Shown here: positions 45,401 to 55,599 of the stretch, piece by piece
Layout: each line of letters starts with the position of its first letter
Numbering within the stretch: the first letter of the stretch is position 1
DNA from: Gnetum montanum
Lineage: Eukaryota > Streptophyta > Gnetopsida > Gnetales > Gnetaceae
NCBI GenBank assembly: GCA_015680685.1
Contig: MNCI01009293.1
Location: 221,026 to 285,025 of the forward strand
DNA length: 64,000 nt
Direction of reading: 5' to 3'
Made by a program: the position numbers and the translations under genes
The notes under the pieces: model-generated
What the model saw: only the letters and a program-made list of their open reading frames with translations
Told to the model about the DNA's origin: nothing
Database searches by the model: none

Positions 45401-47873
45401 TGATACAGAGGAAGATAGAGGAGTAGGGTTGTCAACTGTAGGGTTATCTGAGGGCTTAGGAAGATTACAGTGTTAGAAGAAATGTATTTTCTTTGATCGA
45501 GTATCCAAACCACTCAGTTGATGAACTGGTTTTAGGTTAGTGGCCTTGGTAGCATTGCATTGTTGTGGTTGAGCTGGGAGTTTATCCTACATACATGGAG
45601 AAGGTGGTAGTTGTGTAGAGGGAGGAGGAAGATGTGTAGGAACAAGAGGAGGATAACGGTAAAATGTCGTATCCCTCCTTGCATGTGGAGAATGAGTTCG
45701 GTAATTATCAAGAGGGTAGTAGTGAAAGTGGAAACATGATTGGAAGAGTCACATGGAGATAAGGATTACTAAATGTAATAACCATATGGCTTAGGTTGTT
45801 GGTAAGGGTATTACTACCTTGGTGGTGCCAATGTCCATGACTATGGTTGCTACCACTATTGATACTACTCCTAGGATTGTGGTGGAGTTCCACTTGGATA
45901 ATATTGTTGTGGCTACTGGAATTGCCTCGGGTTGCCTGAGGATAAGGTAATCTTCTAGGTGTTTTCCTTTATGCTAGTCATGGATTCAAGGCATACATCC
46001 TAGATTCCTAGAAGTGTGACAAAATAGGACAACATCACTTAGGATGTTCATATGGTATATGTCACACCCACCATCATCATCTAATTTGCTTCCTACAACT
46101 TCCTCTATTGTAGAAATCTTGCCCTTATTTCTTTGATAAGCACATTCATCTTCTTTGCACCTCTTATGCTCACAATCACTACCTTGTTCTTTTAACTCTT
46201 CAACAATTTTGAGGATAGCTTGAAATCTACTATCCATAGAGTCTTATAACTAATCAAACTTGGTTGTAATTTCAAATTGAAATTTTTGAAGTGGTAAGGT
46301 TTTTCGATTCACCACCTCATCAAGTGCTAATTCCTCCTCACTATCACAAAATTGAACCTCCCTCTTATAAATGGAAGGATCATGATTGTACTCTTCTACA
46401 CTTTCTCATTTTCTTAATTCTCCTTCCTCTTTAACTACCTTCTTAATCAATCATTGGATCTAACAAGCGCTTAATTCTTACAATCGCCCTTAGGCATAGG
46501 TGCCAAGGGTTCTCCTCATTTCTAATCAAAACCTATCTACAATGTGGAAAAGTTGGTTCAGTTGAGAATAACCATGGCTAGGGCATTTGTGCAATATGGA
46601 ATGGTATTGACTAATGGTGACATCCAAGAGTTCATGTGTTTCTTGTTTCCATCTTTGGATCTACTTTCACAAAGTTGGACACTCGGGAGTATGTCTGATA
46701 TTTGTCATTGAATAATTCAAGCATTGTACTCCATTGTTTGATAGATTCCAATTTTAAGGACTAGTACCAGTTCTCTGCTTCTTTAATGAGTGTCCTTAAA
46801 AACAACTTAAATTTTTGCCACTCATTTTCTATATTTTGCAAGACACATGTTTCTTGAAAATCTTAGAGATGGTCTTGTAGATCTGAGTTATATCCCCCTT
46901 CAAAATGAGATATATTATTCATGTCTAGCCTTTTGATCCAACTATCCGTTACATGCCTTGTTGGAATTCGTACTACCTCTATGATGTTTAGCATACTCCA
47001 AGTAGCAAGAAAAGGCTCATCGAGGCTTAAATTTTGGTGCCTATGATGCCCTCTACTACCCCTTCATTCTTGGTAATAATCCTCTCTTAAATGCATATAC
47101 CCTTAGTCTTACCTTTTCCAATGGTCCCTTTGATCATTTCAGTCTCATCGATCACCTCCATCATGGTTATGTTCCCTGTAGTTGTGATTAAAGCTAGAAG
47201 AAGATGATGATGTTGATGAAGGTGAAGAGGAAGGAGGACTAGCACCATCATAGTGACTACTACCCCATCTTTGATGATCATAACCATGATCATGATCTTG
47301 TTTTTTGTCCACATCCCTACCCTGACTTGCCTCTTTGAATCCTTCTTTGTCATTGGATCCATTCTTACCAAAACTAGGATTGTAAATCATGGATTGTAGG
47401 TTCTAGTTTTGATCTCCTTCACCAAAGTCAATGAGAGGAATTTCACTAAATGGAAAATCCCCAGAGAAGGGTTCTCCACCATCCTTTTGGTATAGCAGGA
47501 ATGGGGAATCATTAAATCCTTTCCCCTTTATAGATTCATGATGTTGTTCTAGCTATTAATCCATTTGACATTGTGCCTTAGTGGGATGATAATCCCTAGC
47601 ATCAGTATCTTGCACAATGTATTTCGCATGAAGTCCTTAGAGACCCCATCATATAAGCAATTTTTGAAGCATTATAGGAATGAATCGATTGGGTGACAAC
47701 ATGATGTTTCCCTCCATGTCACGCCACCTCAGCTATTTACCTTGATGTAGGATGAAGGTGAAATTGGATACATACTCATCAAAATGAGAATATACCAGTC
47801 AATATTATTGGGGAATCTACTGATGTACTCCTTCAGAATTAAGCGGAGAATCACTCTTGTGAGAAGAAGATAT
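45401..47873 (-). pseudogene. Element M gag, broken
   Basis: The initiator position at about 47,873 reads ATA instead of ATG. The minus-strand order is an NFTFILHQ-type segment near 47,740, a Ser/His/Asp-rich linker with a run of Ser (47,145-47,390), NNISHFEGGYN near 46,900, LQNIENEWQK near 46,830, a HGYSQLNQLFHI segment near 46,570, ECAYQRNKGKISTIEE near 46,130, a zinc-knuckle remnant near 46,060 in a shifted frame, and an Asn/Gln/Tyr/Pro-rich tail at 45,560-45,900. Confidence 0.82.
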
Positions 47874-48011
47874 TTTATGTTAGAGAATAAAAATGAAGTG
47901 TGCTTCTAAATATTGTTGTTGTTAGTTTTGAAGTATGATATGATGCTAGGGTCTATTCTAATGATTTTGACTAACTTTTACTAGATCCTAGATAGTGCAC
48001 GTAACAACTAA

Positions 48012-48029
48012 AACGTCCTTGAAAACCAT
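48012..48029 (-). promoter_or_regulatory. Degenerate primer-binding site of M
   Basis: On the minus strand ATGGTTTTCAAGGACGTT follows the 5' LTR. It resembles the tRNA-Asp site with a small deletion and is identified mainly by position. Confidence 0.45.
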
Positions 48030-48860
48030 TGATGAGTGGAAATGTACCCCTACACCCAACCATATGAATCACAAGCATTGGCATGCAATTTGATCAAATT
48101 CTATAGACCTTAAGTTCTTAAGTACACTAGTTCTACGATGTGATATTTAATTGAAATGATCGTTGTCTTCTCAGTTCCACTTGTGAGGTACAAGTATATG
48201 GTTAAGTGTAGCTGAGGTATATGATTTTTATTATTTTGTATTTTATAAGTTTAATCACATAAAACAAGAATCAAAGGTATAGGAATTTAATATCTAATTA
48301 ATCTACTACCTAGCTAGCCTAACACAAGTACTTGTGTCCACTCCCCAAACACATCCTAAATGCATGTAGTACTACTTGGTTACTAAATGTTAAGTGTTTC
48401 TAGGTTACCAAGTGCTACACATATGCTTGAAGTGGTCATTCTTTTATTCATTAATAATTGGAAATTAATTGTTTAATGAAAATGCATTAAAGTAAAGTGC
48501 ATGAATAATAAATGCATTAAAGGAAACATTAATCTATTCTCAGTGCTGCAAGGATTATCAAAGGGGCTCATCTTTATTCCCATCACACTACTATGCTCAA
48601 GTACATCAATGGTCGAATAAAGGTCTGTACACACTCAGACTCCTACTCGGGCACTCAGAAATATTCTAACTCTAGAAAGGCTAAATTGTAAGAACTTCAT
48701 TATTCTATGCAAAAATTGATGAAAACTACTTGAAAATTGTGAGCCCAAGCATTATATTTATAGGTTGGCATATACCTTGCAATATCGAATATTCAACATT
48801 AAGTCTTGGGCTTCAATATCGGTTATCCAATATCGGAGCACGTCAAAATATAACTCATCA
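48030..48860 (-). repeat. Element M 5' LTR
   Basis: TGATGAGTGG to CTCATCA on the plus-strand text, homologous to 7,731-8,590. The U3 head at 48,790-48,850 has CCAATATCGGAG and TTCAATATCGG words. TATA reads as TATATTTATAGG near 48,752. Confidence 0.9.
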
Positions 48861-48865
48861 TTGGT

Positions 48866-49190
48866 GAAGTTGGTCCTCAATAGGTTGATAAGGCCTAGAG
48901 ATTTCATTAGCTATCCTATAGTCACTTACAATAGTTTCTAGTCCAACTCTCATCAATGTTGTTATTAACATTGATGGAATTGCATGATTAGGTGGCAACA
49001 CAATGTGATCCTCTAGATCTCTCCATCTCATTTGCTCATCCTAATGAAGGAAAAACAAAACTCTAGATAATATGGATCAAAATGTCAATAGATGACTCTA
49101 ACTTAATCTTTGCTTTAATTGGTTCTGTTAGTTCCCCTTAAAATTTTTCAACAAGTAGAATATTGTTCCTACAAGAAGTAGACATTTTCT
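48866..49190 (-). pseudogene. Element N: N-terminal part of broken gag
   Basis: The minus strand starts MSTSCRNNI at 49,188, then an FVFP and ANEMERSRGS-type segment near 49,020 equivalent to the NFTFILHQDE and RDMEG segments of the others, then CNSINVNNNIDES. It stops at the TTGGT target duplication of M and resumes at 7,725. Confidence 0.65.
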
Positions 49191-49259
49191 TAGTGAGTGT
49201 GTGTAACTTAATAAAATATTAATATTTACCAAATGACACATGCCTATGCTCAAAACTAG

Positions 49260-49758
49260 TTGTACTTTTCCTGCCACATTCTATTGTTCATGGAAACATA
49301 AATTATTTTAAGTGTAAGAAAAGTTAAACATTAACCTAATTGCATCAATAAAAAAGGATATAAAAAATAAACTTGATGCTAAGTCAAAGAACTGCAATGG
49401 AGTGAAACAATCTCGATCTTTATTATTGTTCATGTAGTATATCTAGATACAATGCACTTAAATAAGGACTCCTTATAATTGCTTTACACCATGCTACAGG
49501 TAGTTACTGACTATCTTCTAGTTTCTAGAAATTTAAACTAATACAGTCTTCCTAAAATTAATGCTACATATGCTATACATGCAGTAGGTATGCTTGTATT
49601 TATAGGCATTTATGGTTTTTACCTCAATGTAGCCTTGGCTATGTCAATAGAAAGACTACTTATTAGCAATGCCTATCTTTGAGAATGACAAGTATTTTTT
49701 AGGTAAAATTACCCATTTTTAAAAAAACATCCAACAAATTCACACACTACATGATGGT
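49260..49758 (-). repeat. Partial LTR of element N
   Basis: On the minus strand AACAATAATAAAGATCGAGA aligns with the poly(A)-signal region of T and U (ACAATAAAGATCAAG), and GCCTATAAATACAAGC at about 49,593-49,608 is the TATA box. The U5 end is not recognisable, and the U3 side is interrupted by solo LTR T at 49,759. Position upstream of N gag fits a 5' LTR. Confidence 0.5.
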
Positions 49759-50652
49759 TGATGAGTCATGAATTTGCTGGCTATGATATCGCAGCCATGG
49801 TATCATAGCTGTGATATATCAACCCTATTGTATCAGTAGCTGTGATATTGCTGCAGCCGTGATATCGCAGCCACGATATCGCATACATGATATCGTGTAC
49901 GCGATATCACAGTGCACCGCAATTTCTATAAATAAGAGGCGGCTTTTCTAGTTTTAGGCATTAGTAGTTAGGAGTAGCGAAGCTCTGGCAGTTTGACCAC
50001 TCCAGAGATAGATTATTTTCCCGTGTCTGCCCGCAGTGTGGTGAATGTAATTGTACGACATTCTTTATTTGAGTGTGACGTACTTGACATGCACATGACC
50101 GACAATAAAGATCAAGATTACTTCATCATTGCAGCATTTACTTTGTTATTTATTTGTTTATTTATTTAATGTTATTTACTGTTTTCTCTCTCTCACCCTC
50201 AAACTCCTAGAACACGGAACAAGTACAACTTGATTACGAGCATTTAAGTGTGACTACTTGGTAGCCCAGTGGTGTACCTAGGATCTGTGCTTAGTAATCC
50301 CAGTGGTAGTCATGCACAAGGTCCAAGAAGTGTATGGTTGATCAAGGAATTGATTGCTCGTCGCACTTAGGCTAGATTAGATTTTCTTACCCTTTTCCTC
50401 CTAGCTTAGCTTAGTTAAATATTATTTTCCACTACCTTCAGGAGTAGCATAGATTAGGAACACATCATACACCTCATTTGGACTAAACCATACATGAAAA
50501 ATATAATACTAGTCCAGGTGGGAAGATAGCAAACTGCGACCTAAGGATAACTGTCTAGGTGCCACAACTAGTCCGTCTGTGGAGTTCAACCAGATCGCGC
50601 GTGCTACGCTCGTTTTGTATGGTTGAGTGTAGGGGTATCTCGCCACTCATCA
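49759..50652 (+). mobile_element. Solo LTR T (R family)
   Basis: TGATGAGTCATG to CTCATCA, flanked on both sides by ATGGT (49,754-49,758 and 50,653-50,657). The U3 head has about seven GATATC-type palindromes between 49,780 and 49,915; TATA box CTATAAATAAG near 49,927; AATAAAGATCAAG near 50,104. It matches R's LTR but without R's internal duplication. No primer site or internal region follows. Confidence 0.9.
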
Positions 50653-50704
50653 ATGGTCTTACTTATATTAGAATTGAAAAAATTTTCAAGTTTTTGATAC
50701 ATTT

Positions 50705-51165
50705 TTTATGATTCTTAAAAGCATCATCAAGAAATTGGTCCAAGGTTGATAATTCTAGCTCAAATAACTTGGGCAAGTAATATGGAATGTCATTTAAAGT
50801 TTAATTAATTTAAAAAAGGACAAGTGAGAAAAACATGTCGTTAATTTGTGTTTATCTCTTGGAAGATTAATTGAATGTGTTGTCTCAATCAAGAAAGGGG
50901 TGTCTTGTCTCAATCAAAAAGTAATGAGACCCCTTCTTGATTATTCTTGAAAATGTCATCAAAAAAGTGGTCCAGTATTGATAATTCTAGCTCAAGGAAC
51001 TTGACCAAGTATTTTGCTTGAATGTCATATCTAAGTCTTACTTGATTAAAAAAAGAACACACCTGAGAAGGTAATTATAAGTGAATATTTTGTTTCATGA
51101 TAAAATTAGTGAGACCCCACACAACTTAGGAATTGAATGCATAATTTGGCATTTTTAAGTAAAAA
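50705..51165. repeat. Tandem duplication, about 230-bp unit
   Basis: GATAATTCTAGCTCAA occurs at about 50,748 and 50,978, each preceded by a TGGTCCA word and followed by similar AT-rich sequence. The two halves align over most of their length. Confidence 0.65.
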
Positions 51166-51265
51166 ATTATTATCACAAGGCTAACAGCTCATTGTTTTTT
51201 AATTATAAATGTTTTTGAAAAAATTCTATCTAATCTCTCTTCTAATGTCCTTTGGGTTCAAAATT

Positions 51266-51583
51266 TCCCACCTTCGAGAACGACAACTTCGACGGCTGCA
51301 CCGAAATGCCAACACCGGTGGCCGAACGGACGCTCACGTAGTACGTCGACGTTGCCGAACCCACGTTCGTGATCATCCTACACTACATGACACAGCCACC
51401 GCTAGTGTCGAGAATCACCGTGAATGACGGATAATTCAACTCCATCGTCGTCGTCTTGGCGTAGTCAGCGGCTTTGATGTCGAATCTCCGGAGGTGGCTC
51501 TTCGTGTAATTAAGCCCGCACAGGTACGACGTTCGGAGATGCCGAATCTCGACGTCATACACGAGCCCGACGTCGTATAAAAT
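51266..51583 (-). pseudogene. Subtilisin-like protease (subtilase) gene fragment
   Basis: Read on the minus strand in one frame: VGLVYDVEIRHLRTSYLCGL, NYTKSHLRRFDIKAADYAKT, ELNYPSFTVI, then one in-frame TAG near 51,380, then [44 protein letters not shown], the LCGLNY segment, LNYPSF and RTVTNVG are hallmarks of the end of the peptidase S8 domain and the fibronectin-III-like domain of plant subtilases. The catalytic domain is absent. Homology begins and ends abruptly. The piece is GC-rich with many CpGs, unlike everything around it. It is a pseudogene fragment, possibly captured or inserted recently. Confidence 0.88.
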
Positions 51584-51754
51584 TTTTGACAAAGTGAATA
51601 TTTTTATTTTAAATTAAAAATTAAATAATAGAGTTTAAGATCTTCAATTTATATTTTAGAACTCTTATCATTTGAAGTGATGGCAATTGGCAAGGTATTT
51701 GTTTCTTAATGTTAAAACCCAAGTTTCCACTTGGACACAACTACCAAAAAGAGA
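51584..51754. other. AT-rich sequence beside the subtilase fragment
   Basis: Nothing recognised. Confidence 0.4.
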
Positions 51755-51985
51755 TTACACTTACACTCATTTAATGGATAACCATTGAACCTTTGGGTGA
51801 TCACCCTTTTCCACAATGAGGTCAAACCTACATTAATTTGATGAATGAGCATTAAACTTCCTAGTGATTACCCTTTCAAGAGTGAGATTAGACTTACACT
51901 TGTTTAGTGAATGAGCATTAATCCTCTACATGACCCTTTTTCAAAGTGAGGTTAGACCTGTTTATATGGTAGATGACCATTAAAC
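51755..51985. repeat. Degenerate minisatellite, about 65-bp unit
   Basis: GTGAGRTTAGACYT-type starts at about 51,879 and 51,944, with an earlier variant at 51,818. Each is followed by a GATGAATGAGCATTAA or related word. About three and a half copies. Confidence 0.7.
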
Positions 51986-52044
51986 ATTCAACAATGACTT
52001 TTTTTCTTCAAAGTTTAAAATTTTAAATATACATCCATGTCCAT

Positions 52045-52235
52045 AGGATAAAGGAAGGGGCCATCGTTTGAAGGGATAATAAGGTGTTCCTTTCATATGT
52101 CATGCGATGAACTTTTCAATAATTTTTTTCAAAAGTTCAAAATTTTCACATATACCAATCCAAAGGATAAAGGAAGGGGCCATTATTGGGAGTGATCGTA
52201 AGGCATTTGTTTTTGATGTCATAAGACTTGGGTTT
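52045..52235. repeat. Tandem duplication, about 105-bp unit
   Basis: AGGATAAAGGAAGGGGCCAT occurs at about 52,047 and 52,154, each followed by a GGGA(G)T.AT.GTAAGG-like stretch. The second copy ends in ACTTGGGTTTAACCC, a possible tRNA B box. Confidence 0.7.
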
Positions 52236-52618
52236 AACCCTAAGTGTGGCCACTCAAAAATAGGTTAGAGTTTTGCTCATCTACAAACCTTCCTACCTTG
52301 CCAAAATATGGATTAAGCCTTGAGATTATGGCTTTTTGGAGCCAAAGAAACACATGCCTAAAGGCATAAAGATCTTAGAAGTCAACAACCAAAGGACCCA
52401 AAATTTATGGGTTTGGACAATGAACAGTGTTATCTAAAACAAATTGTGGTCCAAATCTTTGTAACTAAAACACAAATGGCTTCATTTCTTTAATTTGAAA
52501 ATGTCTTTCAAAGGAGCCAAGTAATGGTCAAGTTGCTATATGATTTGGGTATTCCATCATCCAAGTTATTTTTATGATTTGCAGCAACCTTGGTGGAATT
52601 CGTTTTGGTTACATTGGC

Positions 52619-52868
52619 AAGTTGTAGAAATTATGATAAGTGGAATGTGGAAGGTTGTACTAAAAATAATTATTCCACAAACCATTAAACCATAGCATAA
52701 TATTGCAAGTTGTAGAAATTATGATAACTGGAATGTGAAATGTCATACTAAAAATAATTATTCCACAATTCCACAGACCATTAGACCATAGCATAATATT
52801 GTAGAATAAAGTGCAACTCTGCAAGCTACTCTAACAATAATTATTTTGCAGCCATTATAACATCATAT
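52619..52868. repeat. Tandem repeat, about 90-bp unit
   Basis: CAAGTTGTAGAAATTATGAT occurs at about 52,619 and 52,706. Both units contain CTAAAAATAATTATTCCACA and ACCATAGCATAATATTG. A third, degenerate unit follows to 52,868. Confidence 0.85.
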
Positions 52869-53159
52869 ACCTATATAAAGTTATGTGAACTCTGACGATT
52901 TCCATTTTCCAGGGGACACTTCCTTTACAAAAGAAGAAATGAACCAATAATGGAAACTTCTTTTACAAAGGGAGAAATGAATGTTTTTCATAATTTTTGA
53001 TCTGCAAATATGATAAGAGAAAATATTGTGCATGCATTTTAATATCATGATATCGTCATGCATTTACATGCACAATAATGAATATCATAAATGTTAAATT
53101 ATGGTGGTCAATGCTAAGTTAGAAAGTTCTAATTGAATTATATTACAATTCTTTTGGGG
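52869..53159. other. AT-rich sequence, nothing recognised
   Basis: A short repeated CTTTTACAAA word lies near 52,920 and 52,968. No gene is seen. Confidence 0.4.
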
Positions 53160-53289
53160 TTCCAACACCTTTCCTCCTGAGAATTCCTTTTACAAAATTT
53201 TTATTATAACTTAATGTTTCTTAGTGGAATTGAACCTATGACCTAGGCCTACCAAACCAAAAACTAATACCACTAAACTAACAAATTAA
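53160..53289 (-). mobile_element. tRNA-derived SINE, copy 1
   Basis: On the minus strand GTTAGTTTAGTGGTATTAG resembles a tRNA A box and GGTCATAGGTTCAATTCC a B box, about 30 bp apart. Downstream, ACTAAGAAACATTAAGTTAT matches copy 2 at 53,870-53,990 beyond the tRNA part, showing these belong to one family rather than being chance tRNA-like words. Confidence 0.62.
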
Positions 53290-53483
53290 AAAATAACAAA
53301 TTAAAGAATGAGATTTGTGGTGGGCATATATTTGGGAAATGAGAATCGGGTCAAGAAAACATCAAGCTTTGCTTCTAGAAAAAAAGAGGATAATCTTGTG
53401 TATAACTTTGTATGTTATAACTTGGCATTATTAGAAAACATCAAGCTTTGCTTCAATTATGGTAACTTAGCATTGACCACCAT

Positions 53484-53545
53484 AATTGAACCTATGATGT
53501 AGAGGTTTCAAATCAAGAGTCTTAACACTAGGCTAACACCTCATT
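53484..53545 (-). mobile_element. tRNA-derived SINE, short head fragment
   Basis: On the minus strand GTTAGCCTAGTGTTAAGAC, then CATCATAGGTTCAATT: A- and B-box-like words in the same spacing as copy 1. The tail is missing. Confidence 0.45.
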
Positions 53546-53869
53546 GTTGTAAAGAAGGAATTCTGAAATTGGTCAAATAGATCCAAGGAATCATGGTTGA
53601 CATAATCAAAAAAATTCTAATTTCAATTATTCCTATAACATTGGTAGAGTAGCTCCTACCCCTAGGTAACTCTATTAGTAGGTTTTGCTACTTTGCACAT
53701 TTCCAACTAGTGTTCTCCTCCCAACAAGGAACACATGCATGAGAAGATGCCTTCCCTAGATGTTAATTGTCACTATAGGAAGCTAATATCATACCATTCA
53801 ATCTAGCTTTACATGTTACTACTATTATCAATTAAGTGATAAAAGAATAATAGTTAACAATGATGTGTT
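53546..53869. other. Unassigned AT-rich sequence
   Basis: Nothing recognised. Confidence 0.4.
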
Positions 53870-53990
53870 AACTTAATGGCATGGGTCTTGGCCTAGTAAC
53901 CCCAGGTCATTGGTTTGATTCTACTAAGTAACATTGAGTTATAAACTTCTATAAATCTTGGGGTGTATCTATGTTTCAATTATTTAAGGT
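53870..53990 (+). mobile_element. tRNA-derived SINE, copy 2
   Basis: GTTAACTTAATGGCATGGG (A-box-like), GGTCATTGGTTTGATTCT (B-box-like), then ACTAAGTAACATTGAGTTAT, shared with copy 1 in opposite orientation. Clear target duplications were not found. Confidence 0.62.
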
Positions 53991-54114
53991 TCCAACAACC
54001 CTCATAAAAAACTAATAGCTAAGCCCAACTACAATCACAAAGTCAATACCTTTGCCTATTTTTCTTCTTTGTTCATCCTCCAACATCTCCCTTGCCTCTA
54101 TCACATCCTCTATA
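53991..54114. other. Unassigned pyrimidine-rich sequence
   Basis: Nothing recognised. Confidence 0.35.
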
Positions 54115-54530
54115 TTCTCCACTACTCTCAACTAGAAGCCTCATGAATTGACCTTCATCACCATCCTACCATCATTGCTAAGCTTATACTTAATTTCTGT
54201 TATTGTATTTTGTGACATGATATTCAAAAACTCTTCCACAATCACTTACATGTTAAGAAGATGCCTTTGCTTATGTTAAAAAGATAAGATTAAATGGACC
54301 CATATATTATGATGTGTAGATGGGTTTACCATTGTCGAAGTATCCTATCCAAATTAGTGAAATATAAATGGAAGAGTAGAAAATTTATTTATTTTGACTT
54401 CATTTCTATGTAATTTCCATTAAATGTTTTTCACAATACTATGTAATTACTATTCAATATTTTTCATTTTTTACCAGCATTTTATATTTTCTTATGTAAC
54501 AATTACTAACATTAAAAATTGTTTACAATG
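54115..54530. repeat. Dispersed AT-rich repeat, copy B
   Basis: Direct-orientation partner of 1-425. It is cut after TTTACAATG by the LTR of element U. Confidence 0.72.
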
Positions 54531-55387
54531 TGATAAGTAGTGGAGTATCCAACACCCAACCATACAAGATACAAGTGTTGATGTGCAATCCCAGTTGAAC
54601 TTCATAGATAAGGTAATGTGATTTAGTGTTCACAATCATTGTCTTCCCACATGAGCTAGTAAAATTAGTGCATATAGTTTCACTAACGATGAGGTATATG
54701 ATATTGATGTTGTATTGGCTATTAAGCTCCTAGTAAACATAAAGTGAAAGTAAGCGTTTCTAAATCTAAGTAACAGAAAAACAAATCTAACTAGCTTATG
54801 TGATGAGTAGCCAGACATGATCTTCTAGTCACACCTTAGACTTCATGCAACTACTACTAAGATTACCAAATACTACACTACTAGATGTACCAAGTGATAG
54901 TACTACTAGGTTACCAAGTAGTTACACTTACATGCTCGAGATCAATCATACTCAATTCACTTAATGCCATTAAAAGTAAATTGTAAGTAATCCTAGACAT
55001 TAACTATGAAAATAATAAACAATAAACTAATTAAAAATAGAAATAAAACTAAGCATCACTGCAATGATTTAGAGTGATCTTGACCTTTATTGTTGGTCAT
55101 GCAATGCATCTAAGTACATCACTTATTCTATTCAATTACAAAACATCACATTGTAGGCACACATTGTAGAGTACTAAATTTAAAAAAACAAGCTGAAAGA
55201 GTTTTGTTACTAAGCTATCAAATCTACTATGGATCTATGCACCCAAGTATTGCTTATATAGGCTAGCACATATCCCATGATATCATTTACATGATAACGC
55301 ATGGTGAGGTACAATAATGTATCTATGACATTGTAGATATGATATCATAACTACGATATTGTTAGCTCAAAATTTTTGGATTTATCA
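54531..55387 (-). repeat. Element U 3' LTR
   Basis: TGATAAGTAGTGG to TTATCA on the plus text. The U3 head (55,270-55,370) has ATGATATC and GATATCATAAC words; the TATA box reads TATATAGG near 55,255; on the minus strand ACAATAAAGGTCAAGATC near 55,085-55,105 holds the poly(A) signal. Confidence 0.85.
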
Positions 55388-55397
55388 TACCCCCACA
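55388..55397 (-). promoter_or_regulatory. Polypurine tract of U
   Basis: TGTGGGGGTA on the minus strand, with GAGTTTTCAATCAAT upstream. Confidence 0.75.
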
Positions 55398-55599
55398 ATT
55401 GATTGAAAACTCATCCTCGAGTTAAAACAAAATGAGGATGGAGTCCCTTACAAAATTCGGAGGTAGATCTACATGACACTAACTTTTATGTACATGAATC
55501 TCTAGTGTCATAGTGGAGTTTACAAAAATGACCACATGACATGTCAATTTTGACAAAGAATGAAAAGAAAAATCTGGCAAAGTTGAATGTAGCCTTATG

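Larger units (their letters stand above)
7731..48860 (-). mobile_element. Element M: Athila/Tat-like LTR retrotransposon, split by Q
   Basis: Both ends carry the same LTR family (7,731-8,590 and 48,030-48,860, minus orientation) and both flanks are TTGGT (7,726-7,730 and 48,861-48,865), a perfect 5-bp target duplication. On the minus strand the order is LTR, degenerate primer site, gag, protease on the right of Q, then RT, RNase H, integrase, 3' region, polypurine tract and LTR on the left. Q occupies 13,675-44,873, leaving about 9.9 kb of M itself. M was inserted into the gag of element N. All ORFs are broken. Confidence 0.88.

Noticed and set aside
51209-51427. Plus-strand Arg/His-rich frame
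   Set aside because: It is the antisense of the subtilase fragment, which has clear family motifs on the minus strand.
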